NCBI GenBank assembly: GCA_903858085.1
Contig: CAIOHJ010000142.1
Coordinates: 26,406 to 90,405, forward strand
Length of the DNA: 64,000 bases
Direction of reading: 5' to 3'
Source: an uncultured Chloroflexota bacterium
GTDB lineage: Bacteria; Chloroflexota; Anaerolineae; Caldilineales; Caldilineaceae
In this document: in pieces, positions 1-9,247 of the stretch
How the letters are laid out: each line of letters opens with the position of its first letter
Numbering within the stretch: the first letter of the stretch is position 1
Made by a program: the position numbers and the translations under genes
The notes under the pieces: model-generated
Seen by the model: the letters and a program-made list of their open reading frames with translations, nothing else
Told to the model about the DNA's origin: nothing
The model's database searches: none

Positions 1-47
1 GCCAGAGCAAAAATTGTTGACAGCGTGCAGCAGTTTTTGCACGAATC

Positions 48-203
<156 letters not shown>

Positions 204-230
204 TGTTCTGTATCGCACAAAGGATGGGGC

Positions 231-1697
<1,467 letters not shown>

Positions 1698-1706
1698 GTC
1701 TGCCCC

Positions 1707-2687
1707 ATGACCGATCTGTCCGTCCAATTTTTGGATCTGACTTTTCCAAGCCCGCTGGTGCTGGCGAGTGGGATCTGGGGCACGACCCCCAGCCTGTTGG
1801 TGCGTGCGGCAAAAGCAGGCTGTGGCGCTGTCACTGCCAAAAGCTGCGGACCCATGCCAAGAGCCGGCCACGTCAACCCCTCCTGCCTGGACTGGGGTCA
1901 CGGTCTGGTCAATGCCATCGGGCTGGCCAACCCAGGCGCCGAAACAGAGGTCGGTCTGCTCCAAAACGCGCAAAAACAGCTGCACCCCCTCGGCGTTTCT
2001 CTCATCGCCAGCATTTTTGCTGGCCCTCCCGAAGAATTTGGCCAGGTGGCGGCTGTCGTGGCGCAGGCACAGCCTACATTGATCGAGGTCAATATCTCCT
2101 GCCCGAATGTACACAGTGAATTTGGCGAACCCTACGCAGCCGACGCCAGGGCAGCGGCCGAAGTGACCGCTCATGTGGTGCGGGCAGCGCGTGCTATCCC
2201 TGTGGTGGTCAAGCTGGCACCCAACGTGCCCAGCATCGGGCGAATTGCCCAGGCTGTTGTCGAGGCAGGTGCAGCAGCCCTCTGTGTGATCAACACCATG
2301 CCCGGCATGGTGATCGACGCAGAATCTGGGCAGCCGATCCTGGCCAACCGCAGCGGTGGACTCAGCGGACCAGCCATCAAGCCGATCGCCCTCAAATGTG
2401 TCTACGATGTGCGGAAAGCCTGCCCTTCTGTACCGATCATCGGCACCGGCGGCGTGACTGTCGGGCTCGACGCCGTCGAAATGTTGATGGCAGGGGCTAC
2501 GGCGGTCGGCATCGGCAGCGCGTTCTACTACCGCGGCACAGAAGCAGTCGCCTCCATCCTCTCTGAGATGCATGAATGGCTCAACGCACATGGAGTCGAC
2601 CGAGCAGCCGATCTCACCAGCCAAGCCCACCGTGAACGGCTGTATGCCACAACACCCACCGGAGCCCCTGTCCCGGCTCTCCACTGA
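1707..2687 (+). CDS. pyrD: Dihydroorotate dehydrogenase, class 1 type
   Basis: This 326-residue FMN enzyme oxidises dihydroorotate to orotate, the step before the preceding fused enzyme. Visible marks are the N-terminal [12 protein letters not shown] segment, the active-site NISCPNVH motif with Cys near residue 131 (a cysteine base is typical of class 1 enzymes), VVVKLAPNV, a [10 protein letters not shown] segment and the FMN-phosphate-binding IGTGGV near residue 245. Class 1B enzymes work with the iron-sulfur flavoprotein PyrK, but no pyrK is in this window, so the electron acceptor cannot be settled here. It is 9 bases downstream of the pyrF-pyrE fusion and probably co-transcribed. Confidence 0.9.
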   Translation: MTDLSVQFLDLTFPSPLVLASGIWGTTPSLLVRAAKAGCGAVTAKSCGPMPRAGHVNPSCLDWGHGLVNAIGLANPGAETEVGLLQNAQKQLHPLGVSLIASIFAGPPEEFGQVAAVVAQAQPTLIEVNISCPNVHSEFGEPYAADARAAAEVTAHVVRAARAIPVVVKLAPNVPSIGRIAQAVVEAGAAALCVINTMPGMVIDAESGQPILANRSGGLSGPAIKPIALKCVYDVRKACPSVPIIGTGGVTVGLDAVEMLMAGATAVGIGSAFYYRGTEAVASILSEMHEWLNAHGVDRAADLTSQAHRERLYATTPTGAPVPALH

Positions 2688-2711
2688 GCCATCCCAGAGT
2701 GAGCACTCCTT

Positions 2712-3389
2712 ATGGCTACCTACGACTCTCGCCAGGAAAGCATCGACGCCATCCTCAGACGTATCTCTGATCTGAACGAACAGTCGCTCACCCAGCTCTC
2801 CCAGTACATCAGCTACCTGAAATGGCAGGAGGAGCTCTGGCACAGCCTGGTCGACGAAGATTCTTTCACGGATCCAGACCAGGTTTTGCTCTGGCAGTAC
2901 GATTTTATCGAGGCGTTCCCGGCAGCCCGCCGGGTGGCCACGCGCACGGCAAAAATGATGGAGATCAAAACCGGAATGGCCTCCTGCGGGCTTGTTCAAC
3001 AGATGGCCATTTGGGAACACCCGCCAATCACGGGGGCAGCGGTCTGCGAATACACCGTGTCCATCCCCCCCGACCTCGATCTGCTGAAGCTGTGCTTTGC
3101 TGTCGGCATCCGCGATGGTGCACGGATGGAAGGAGACAACCTCTGTGCGTTTCATCTGTATGTCAATGGAATCCGGCTGTGGAGTACCACCAAACAGAGC
3201 TGCCAATGGGAGCGTCGTGTGGTGGATCTGCCCTCTCTGGCAGGTCAGGAGGCTGTGATCCAGTTCATCACCGATGGACTCGGGGACAATCGTTGGAACT
3301 GGGCTGTGTGGGCAGAGCCGCAGCTGCTGGGCTATGGACCTCGGCGCGGCGCATCGACACGCAGCCAATCGTTGGCACCATCTCTATAA
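2712..3389 (+). CDS. Hypothetical protein, 225 residues
   Basis: I do not recognise this family. The N-terminal 60 residues are helical and charged. Residues of about 110-205 read as a beta-rich domain: [26 protein letters not shown], split here by an aromatic-rich [11 protein letters not shown] strand and a closing [10 protein letters not shown]. That layout resembles carbohydrate-binding or jelly-roll domains with a target W-rich edge, but this is only an impression. There is no signal peptide or membrane segment. It sits 24 bases after pyrD and 10 bases before the esterase gene, so it is likely co-transcribed with both. A polysaccharide-related role with the esterase is possible but unproven. 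Confidence 0.7.
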   Translation: MATYDSRQESIDAILRRISDLNEQSLTQLSQYISYLKWQEELWHSLVDEDSFTDPDQVLLWQYDFIEAFPAARRVATRTAKMMEIKTGMASCGLVQQMAIWEHPPITGAAVCEYTVSIPPDLDLLKLCFAVGIRDGARMEGDNLCAFHLYVNGIRLWSTTKQSCQWERRVVDLPSLAGQEAVIQFITDGLGDNRWNWAVWAEPQLLGYGPRRGASTRSQSLAPSL

Positions 3390-3399
3390 GGAGGCAAGA

Positions 3400-4383
3400 A
3401 TGGCTCGTTTTGACAAACCCCTAGAAGAACTTCAGAACTACCTGCCCGATCGTGCGGAGCCAGGCGATTTTGACCGTTTCTGGGCAGAGACGCTTGCCAG
3501 CAGCCGGCAGCACGCGCTGGACCCGATCTTCACACCAGTCGATTTCGGCCTCCACACCGTGGAGGCCTACGATGTCACCTTCAGCGGCTACGGCGGACAG
3601 CGCATCAAAGGGTGGCTTTTGCTGCCGCGCCAACGAGAAGGGCTGCTGCCAGCTGTGGTCGAATACATCGGGTATGGCGGCGGACGGGGCTTTCCGCTCG
3701 ACTGGCTGACCTGGAGCAGCGCTGGCTACGCCCACCTGGTCATGGATACACGCGGACAGGGAAGCGCCTGGCTGCGCGGAGATACGCCCGATTCTGAACT
3801 GGAGGGGGGCAACCCACAGTTCCCAGGCTTCATGACGCGCGGCATTCTTGCCCCAGCGACCTATTACTATCGTCGGGTCTTTGCTGACGCCGTGCGTGCT
3901 GTAGAATGCATGATGGCACACCCCGCTGTCGACCGCAGCCGGGTAGCAGTCACTGGGGGGTCACAGGGAGGGGGGATTGCCTTGGCTGTCGCAGGTCTCT
4001 CCCCCGCTCTGCTCACAAATGCAGTCAAAGTCTCGATGCCCGATGTTCCCTTTCTTTGCCATTATCGCCGGGCCACCGAACTTGTCGATACCCACCCCTA
4101 CCAAGAAATCGTCCGCTTTTGCAAAGTCCAACGCGACCAGATAGAAACAGTCTTTGCGACCTTGGCCTACTTTGATGGGGTCAATTTCGCCGCGCGTGCC
4201 ACTGCCCGATCGCTTTTTTCGGTCGCCTTGATGGATGACATCTGCCCGCCTTCCACTGTCTACGCTGCCTACAACCACTATCTGGGAGAAAAACAGATTC
4301 GGGTCTACAGCTACAACCAACACGAGGGAGGGCAGAGCTACCAGAAGTTGGAGCAGTTGCGCTTCCTGGCCGCACAGCTGTAG
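3400..4383 (+). CDS. Acetyl xylan esterase / cephalosporin-C deacetylase family hydrolase (CE7-like)
   Basis: This 327-residue alpha/beta hydrolase matches the CE7 family, which removes acetyl groups from xylo-oligosaccharides and similar small substrates. Visible marks are the N-terminal [10 protein letters not shown] segment, the RGQG motif of the family (in DTRGQGSAW), the nucleophile elbow GGSQGGG near residue 187, the acid in [10 protein letters not shown] and the late histidine in NQHEGG. There is no signal peptide, as is usual for the cytoplasmic members. I chose the start at 3400 because an AAGGAGG ribosome-binding site ends 6 bases upstream; the frame stays open further 5' but that extension overlaps the preceding gene. 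A strong terminator follows. Confidence 0.88.
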   Translation: MARFDKPLEELQNYLPDRAEPGDFDRFWAETLASSRQHALDPIFTPVDFGLHTVEAYDVTFSGYGGQRIKGWLLLPRQREGLLPAVVEYIGYGGGRGFPLDWLTWSSAGYAHLVMDTRGQGSAWLRGDTPDSELEGGNPQFPGFMTRGILAPATYYYRRVFADAVRAVECMMAHPAVDRSRVAVTGGSQGGGIALAVAGLSPALLTNAVKVSMPDVPFLCHYRRATELVDTHPYQEIVRFCKVQRDQIETVFATLAYFDGVNFAARATARSLFSVALMDDICPPSTVYAAYNHYLGEKQIRVYSYNQHEGGQSYQKLEQLRFLAAQL

Positions 4384-4394
4384 AGACCTTCCCC

Positions 4395-4436
4395 AACAGA
4401 GTGAGGGCAGGGTTGCACCCTGCCCTCACTCTGTTT
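4395..4436 (+). terminator. Rho-independent terminator after the esterase gene
   Basis: A perfect stem of about 19 bp (4395-4413 with 4417-4435) closes a 3-base loop (TGC) and ends in TTTT on the plus strand. It lies between the convergent esterase and binding-protein genes. The minus-strand side lacks a T run, so it mainly serves the plus strand. Confidence 0.85.
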
Positions 4437-4446
4437 TGTGCTTCGC

Positions 4447-6516
4447 TTAGCGTGGCGTCGGCCCCATCACGTTGACCGTCAGGGCTTGCTCGGTCTGCCC
4501 AACCCCGTAAGCGACCAGTTTGTACTCGTATAGACCTGCCGCGTCAGGACAGTCTTGTGCCTGCCCATTTCCAGGCCCTCCTGCCACCACAGCACCGCCG
4601 TTGCGGAGCAGGTTGACACCCTGGACGTTGTCGGTCCGCCACTCAAAATTGATGCAGTTGCCTTGGAACACCTGGTTGTTGTCCACGGTGAACCTTCGAA
4701 TGGACGGATTCTGCGGCTGTGGCGGTGGAGGCGGCGAATTGACGTTGAGGGTCACCTGGCGCTCATCCTGGCCACCATCCATCTTGATCGCAGTCAGTCT
4801 GTAAGTACGTGTTTTCCCCGGACAAACTTCGCGCGCGCTGACCCCGTTCACGCCTTCGCCGTCCAGATAGACCGCCTGCACGTTGCGCACATCCCAACGC
4901 AGGGTCGTGCACTTCCCTCCAGAAAGATTGGTGTTGTCCGCTGAGAAATTCATGGTGTAGCCAGCTGCGCCGCTGACATTGACCGTGATCGGGTAGTCAC
5001 GTTCGCCGCCCGCAATGTCTACCACACGCAGGGTGTACGTGGTCGTCCCTCCCGGACAGACGTTGCGGGCGTCGTGGCCGCCGACCCCCTGGACGTTGCC
5101 ACCTTCCACAAAGTAGACTGCGCGCACATTGTCGACATCCCAGCGGACAGTCGTACACTGCCCTGCATTGATGTAGTTGGAATCGACACGCAAATTCGGA
5201 TTGGCGCTTGTGGCGGGAGGAGGCGGCGGTGGAGGGGGGGCAGGATCAGGGACCTGGATGCCCACCCAGACCACTTCACCGAAATACTGCCCCAGCGCAT
5301 CCCGCATCTGCCAGAAGCCCTGGAAAACGCCGTATACCTGCGGAGCACGCAGGTTGACCGTCAGGTCAACCGTTTCTCCAGCCTTGAGAGGGCGCCCCAC
5401 GGGCACCGCGGTCCCCCCCATGCCAGCTTCGACCCGGTTGCCGCGCACATAGACCAACGCAACGTCAGCCCCCCAATCGCAGGTGCCATTGTTGAGGATG
5501 CGCCAGCCCTTGCTAAAATCTTGCCCGGGCACCATGATGGGCGGCGCCGTCATATTCCGATCGTCAAGATTGAGATCTGCCACGAAAGCCATGCTGGTCA
5601 CACAGGGGGCCGGCACAGGCGTTGCCGCTGCCGGCACAGGCGTTGCCGTTGGCTCCGGGTCGGGTATGACATGATTGGCATTGGTCTGGAGATACTGGCG
5701 CACCAGGTCTGCAAACGTACCGTCGCTCTGCAAAGCGATCAAAGCCTGATTCAACGGCGCCGCAAGGCTGCTCCCTTTGGGCACGGCGATCGCATACTGC
5801 TGCTGGTTGAAGGAAGTCCCCGCCACCTGCAGCTCACTGTTGCGCTTGACAGCCAATTCCGCAGTCGCTTCTCCCATCAAAGCAACATCGATGATGCGGT
5901 TGCCCACATCGCGTACCACTTCGCTGGCAGTGGAGTAGGGGACAAGATCCTGCTGGGCGATCACACCCTTTTCTACGAGATTTTCTTGTGCCCAAGATTG
6001 ATAGGTGCTGCCACGCTGAACCCCCACGCGCAGCCCACTCAGATCCGTTGGAGAATTGATCTCGCCTGTGAAGCTGCTGTGCGCAATTGCAACACTGTTA
6101 CCGACATAATAGAGACTCGAAAAGTCCACGATCTGCTGGCGAGCTGGGGTCACCGAAAGCGCACTGATGGCAGCGTCGACCTGCCCCAGCTGCAACGCCC
6201 CCAACAAACCATCAAAGGCAAAGTCATTGAAGACCACCTCAACGCCCAACTGCTTGCCGATCGCCTTCGCCAACGCAACATCAAAGCCATCCAGCTCAAA
6301 GTTGCTGTTGTAAAATTCAAACGGAGGATAGTCAGCAGAAGTCCCAAACAGAATTTTCCCGGCAGCCTGTATCCTGCTCCAGTCCTGCGCCGGCTCTGGA
6401 GGAGATGGCTGCTGTGCTGGAACGGCCAAGACAGCAGCAGCCGCCCCTCCAGGCAGCAGCAGCCCCACAATCCAAATGGCAACCAGCAGCCCCATATGTT
6501 GTATCCGTCGTTGCAT
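4447..6516 (-). CDS. Secreted solute-binding protein (family 3) with NBR1-like and three Ig-like C-terminal domains
   Basis: This 689-residue exported protein starts with a signal peptide (MQRRIQHMGLLVAIWIVG, then a Gly/Ala-rich segment). Residues of about 55-275 are a family-3 amino-acid-type binding domain: ILFGTSADYPPFEF, GFDVALAKAIGKQLG, then VDAAISALSVTPAR. After a Pro/Thr linker comes an NBR1-like Ig domain (about 320-430; KGWRILNNGTCDWG and GVFQGFWQMRD), a poly-Pro spacer, and three related repeats of about 75 residues, each with a Cys pair and a C-T-T-x-R-W-D-type strand. The start at 6516 has a GGAGG site 9 bases upstream; the longer open frame has no such site. No permease or ATPase is adjacent, so it may be an orphan sensor or cell-surface binding protein. 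Confidence 0.86.
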   Translation of the reverse strand: MQRRIQHMGLLVAIWIVGLLLPGGAAAAVLAVPAQQPSPPEPAQDWSRIQAAGKILFGTSADYPPFEFYNSNFELDGFDVALAKAIGKQLGVEVVFNDFAFDGLLGALQLGQVDAAISALSVTPARQQIVDFSSLYYVGNSVAIAHSSFTGEINSPTDLSGLRVGVQRGSTYQSWAQENLVEKGVIAQQDLVPYSTASEVVRDVGNRIIDVALMGEATAELAVKRNSELQVAGTSFNQQQYAIAVPKGSSLAAPLNQALIALQSDGTFADLVRQYLQTNANHVIPDPEPTATPVPAAATPVPAPCVTSMAFVADLNLDDRNMTAPPIMVPGQDFSKGWRILNNGTCDWGADVALVYVRGNRVEAGMGGTAVPVGRPLKAGETVDLTVNLRAPQVYGVFQGFWQMRDALGQYFGEVVWVGIQVPDPAPPPPPPPPATSANPNLRVDSNYINAGQCTTVRWDVDNVRAVYFVEGGNVQGVGGHDARNVCPGGTTTYTLRVVDIAGGERDYPITVNVSGAAGYTMNFSADNTNLSGGKCTTLRWDVRNVQAVYLDGEGVNGVSAREVCPGKTRTYRLTAIKMDGGQDERQVTLNVNSPPPPPQPQNPSIRRFTVDNNQVFQGNCINFEWRTDNVQGVNLLRNGGAVVAGGPGNGQAQDCPDAAGLYEYKLVAYGVGQTEQALTVNVMGPTPR

Positions 6517-6559
6517 CTCTTTTGTCCTCCCTGCCAGCAGTGCTATGAAATCCTCTACG

Positions 6560-6587
6560 AAGGCAGCTGGTGCATGCCAGCTGCCTT
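6560..6587. repeat. Hairpin at the predicted 5' end of the binding-protein mRNA
   Basis: An 11-bp perfect inverted repeat (6560-6570 and 6577-6587) with a 6-base loop. It lies just downstream of the predicted minus-strand promoter, so the transcript would begin with this hairpin. This could protect the 5' end. There is no T run, so it is not a terminator. Confidence 0.6.
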
Positions 6588-6591
6588 TGAA

Positions 6592-6620
6592 ATTATGCGT
6601 TCTGCCGACAAAATTGACAA
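6592..6620 (-). promoter_or_regulatory. Sigma70-type promoter for the binding-protein gene
   Basis: On the minus strand the -35 box is TTGTCA (6615-6620) and the -10 box is CATAAT (6592-6597), separated by 17 bases. Each matches the consensus at five of six positions. The leader to the start codon at 6516 would be about 70 bases. Confidence 0.6.
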
Positions 6621-6650
6621 ATTGGTCTGCTGCGGACCGCCGGGACAGTT

Positions 6651-6679
6651 GCAGCTCCTGGTCGCTGACCAGGAGCTGC
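6651..6679. repeat. 13-bp inverted repeat between divergent genes
   Basis: A perfect 13-bp inverted repeat (6651-6663 and 6667-6679) with a 3-base loop, upstream of the minus-strand promoter. It has no T run. It might be an operator or a structural element; nothing in the sequence decides this. Confidence 0.5.
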
Positions 6680-6782
6680 CGACCAGAGGCCTGCGCCTGT
6701 TGGCAGTTCGTCAACACCTTGTCTGTCCGATCGAAACTGCAAAAGAATCCCAAGCATGTGACAAAAGTTGCATCAGATGAAC

Positions 6783-6788
6783 TATAAT
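6783..6788 (+). promoter_or_regulatory. Consensus -10 box (TATAAT) for a probable leaderless transcript
   Basis: A perfect TATAAT lies only 7 bases before the ATG at 6796. A GTGACA-like -35 sits about 19 bases upstream. Transcription from here would begin at or next to the start codon, giving a leaderless mRNA. Confidence 0.5.
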
Positions 6789-6795
6789 GGTCAAT

Positions 6796-7080
6796 ATGAT
6801 GGAATGTCGTGTTGGCTGTGGGGCCTGCTGCATCGCTCTCTCGATCAGCACATCGATTCCTGGCATGCCCAACGGCAAGCCAGCCGGGATCCGCTGTGTT
6901 CAACTGAGCGAAGACAACCGCTGTCTGATTTTTGGCAGCCCGCAGCGCCCTGCAGCATGCAACGCGCTGCGCCCCACCGCAGAAATGTGTGGCGACAGCT
7001 TTGCCGAGGCAATGGTTTACTTGACCTGGTTGGAACAGGTGACGACGCCCGAATCTGCGCCAGAAAGCACGACACCGTAA
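6796..7080 (+). CDS. YkgJ-family cysteine cluster protein
   Basis: A small protein of about 94 residues with the YkgJ cysteine pattern: CRVGCGACC near the N-terminus, IPGMPNGKPAG, then a middle RCVQL and NRCLIF, and a late MCGD. These conserved cysteines are thought to bind zinc or an iron-sulfur cluster; the cellular role of the family is unknown. Three in-frame ATGs (6787, 6796, 6799) are possible. None has a ribosome-binding site, and the first lies within the -10 box, so I prefer 6796. It is followed 41 bases later by the membrane-protein gene and may share its transcript. Confidence 0.8.
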   Translation: MMECRVGCGACCIALSISTSIPGMPNGKPAGIRCVQLSEDNRCLIFGSPQRPAACNALRPTAEMCGDSFAEAMVYLTWLEQVTTPESAPESTTP

Positions 7081-7121
7081 AAATCTCCACCTGACGGTGG
7101 AGTCTCTTGCCGGAGGATTCG

Positions 7122-8981
7122 ATGACCCGTGGAGCTTTCCCCCTCTTGCTGCGCCGCCTTTGGAAACCCGATCGCTGTTGGCTGCTGCTGACTGCGCTCA
7201 CAGCCCTGGCTCTGCTGCCACTGACTGCACCCGGCTATTTTTATACAGCGCACGACGGACGCCACAGCATCTTTTTTGTGACAATGTTCGACGAAGCAAT
7301 TCGCGACGGCGCCCTCTGGCCAATCTGGGCCATGCACCACAACCAGGGATACGGCTATCCAACTTTCCTGATTCAGGCACCCCTTGCCTTTTATGTGGCT
7401 GAATTTTTTGTGCTTGGGGGAATGGGGATCACCGCTGCTGTCAAATGCACCTGGGCCGTCGCGTTTTTGCTCAGCGGCTGGGGCATGTACGGGTGGGTTC
7501 GCCACTGGGCTGCCTGCGTCGTACCGGGGTCGACTGCCCACTCCGGTGCACTCGCTGGGTTGTTGGCAGGGCTACTCTACGTTTATGCACCTTATCACCT
7601 GCTGGATATCTATGTCCGTGCTGCACTGGCAGAAACGATGCTGATCGGCTGGCTGCCCTGGGTATTTTGGGCGTTCGACGTTTTGATCGTTGGCGGCAGA
7701 TCCCCAGGCTGGCAGGGAAGAATGGCCCTCGCAGCGTTGGCCTACACTGGGCTGATTTTAACCCATGCATTTGCCTTGCTGGCTGTCACCCCCCTGCTGG
7801 CTGCCTATCTGCTCTTCCGCCTCTGGCTGCAAAAACGGCACCTTCCCCTCCCCTGGACAGCGCTGGCCTCTCAGACAGCCACCGTCGCGCTCGCTGGAAT
7901 GGCAGGGATCCTGGGGGCCGCCGTATTTCTGGTTCCACTGCTTTTGGAAGGTCCGCTGCTCTCCCAGGAAATCTGGGTCAGCGATACCTACAACTATGCT
8001 CGCCATTACGTTCACTTTGGGCAATTTTTCAGCCCATTTTGGGGCTATGGCTACTCGGATGACCCCGCCGGCGCCAACGATGGCATGGGCTTTCAGATTG
8101 GACTGCTGTTGATCAGCTTAGGGATCGTCGCCACAACGGCCCTGTCCTCCCTGCGTGGTCTGTACCCGCGAATGGTGCTGTTTTGGGCAGGGGCCTCGTC
8201 AGTTTCCCTTTATTGGATGACACCCGCAGCAGGCTGGATCTGGGAGGCGCTCCCTCTCATGGCGATCCTACAATTCCCGTGGCGGCTGCTGACCCTGGCC
8301 ACCTTTACTTTCAGCGCGTTGGCCGGGCTCATGCTGTGCAGATTGCTGGCAACCACCACACAGGCCTCAGTCCCCAGCGCACTGCTCTTCGGGATGGCCA
8401 TTGTGCTGGCCAGTTCCCCGTATCTGCGGCCTGCAGCGTACGATCCGGTCGAGCCCTGGCGCGAGGACGGGCGCGCAGTCTTCGAATTTGAACGCGCGCA
8501 TCCTGATATGCTCGGATATACCACGCTTGTCCAGGAACGATTCACTGAAACAGCCTTGACCCCTCAGTATGCCAGCGCCTTGTTGCAAGATGTTCCCCTC
8601 GATACCGACCGCCTGGAGCGACTTGGGGTCGTCGGCGGCAGAGGCACGGTGATCGACCACTACAGCCGCAGCCACCACTTTGGCGGCCGTGTTCTGATGT
8701 CCACCCCAGGCACCCTCCAGATCCGACTCTACGCTTTCCCAGGCTGGCAGATCCGGGTCGACGGTCTGCCCGTGCCCTACCGGGTGTCACACCCTCATGG
8801 TCTGATGGAAATCGACGTGGCTGCAGGTGCACACACCATTGCTGTCCACATGGGAAATACGCCCCCGCGGACGGCTGGCCTTGTGCTTTCGACAGCCACG
8901 CTGCTGACCCTGCTGGGGCTCTGGGCACACAGCACCCAACAAAATCCTTTTTTTGGAAAACCCGCTGCGCCTGTGGCATAG
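7122..8981 (+). CDS. Large polytopic membrane protein, 6-pyruvoyl-tetrahydropterin-synthase-related domain type (PF10131-like)
   Basis: About 619 residues with roughly ten to twelve membrane segments and a soluble C-terminal part. The early periplasmic loop GYFYTAHDGRHSIFF and the segment ALWPIWAMHHNQGYGYPTF resemble the PF10131 family and GT-C-type glycosyltransferases of bacterial cell surfaces. The last 170 residues contain a beta-rich soluble segment and a final membrane helix. The start at 7122 is set by GGAGG 6 bases upstream; the TTG at 7107 lies before that site. It leads the carbamoyltransferase cluster, so a role in surface glycan or lipid assembly is a reasonable inference. Confidence 0.78.
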   Translation: MTRGAFPLLLRRLWKPDRCWLLLTALTALALLPLTAPGYFYTAHDGRHSIFFVTMFDEAIRDGALWPIWAMHHNQGYGYPTFLIQAPLAFYVAEFFVLGGMGITAAVKCTWAVAFLLSGWGMYGWVRHWAACVVPGSTAHSGALAGLLAGLLYVYAPYHLLDIYVRAALAETMLIGWLPWVFWAFDVLIVGGRSPGWQGRMALAALAYTGLILTHAFALLAVTPLLAAYLLFRLWLQKRHLPLPWTALASQTATVALAGMAGILGAAVFLVPLLLEGPLLSQEIWVSDTYNYARHYVHFGQFFSPFWGYGYSDDPAGANDGMGFQIGLLLISLGIVATTALSSLRGLYPRMVLFWAGASSVSLYWMTPAAGWIWEALPLMAILQFPWRLLTLATFTFSALAGLMLCRLLATTTQASVPSALLFGMAIVLASSPYLRPAAYDPVEPWREDGRAVFEFERAHPDMLGYTTLVQERFTETALTPQYASALLQDVPLDTDRLERLGVVGGRGTVIDHYSRSHHFGGRVLMSTPGTLQIRLYAFPGWQIRVDGLPVPYRVSHPHGLMEIDVAAGAHTIAVHMGNTPPRTAGLVLSTATLLTLLGLWAHSTQQNPFFGKPAAPVA

Positions 8982-9004
8982 TATATTCCATCGGAGCTCA
9001 CGTC

Positions 9005-9241
9005 ATGCAGATCAACTGGGGTCATCTACGCCAACAGATCAGCCGGACCGCAAAGGCCGTCGGTGATTTTCAGGCAAAATTGCTCCTGACCCTTCTGTAT
9101 CTGCTGGTAGCCCTGCCAACAGGGCTGGTCGTCCGTTTTAGTGAAGATGCCCTCTCTTTGCGCCGCCCCCCGCAGCGCTCTTTTTGGCAGGCCCGCCCTC
9201 TCCCTGACCCGACCATGCGCTCCGCCAGACGACAGGGGTAG
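9005..9241 (+). CDS. Small membrane protein, SxtJ-like
   Basis: A 78-residue protein with one hydrophobic stretch (LLLTLLYLLVALPTGLVVRF, residues 27-46). The tail, with a short basic/aromatic motif RRPPQRSFWQARP, resembles the C-terminal end of SxtJ-type membrane proteins that accompany carbamoyltransferases in bacterial surface-glycan clusters. That resemblance is from memory. It lies 23 bases after the large membrane protein and 6 bases before the carbamoyltransferase, which supports co-expression. Confidence 0.7.
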   Translation: MQINWGHLRQQISRTAKAVGDFQAKLLLTLLYLLVALPTGLVVRFSEDALSLRRPPQRSFWQARPLPDPTMRSARRQG

Positions 9242-9247
9242 CAACAT

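Noticed and set aside
5074..6780. Long plus-strand open frame (568 codons) opposite the binding-protein gene
   Set aside because: It is antisense to a clearly coding, domain-containing gene and has no recognisable domain; GC-rich DNA often leaves such shadow frames open.
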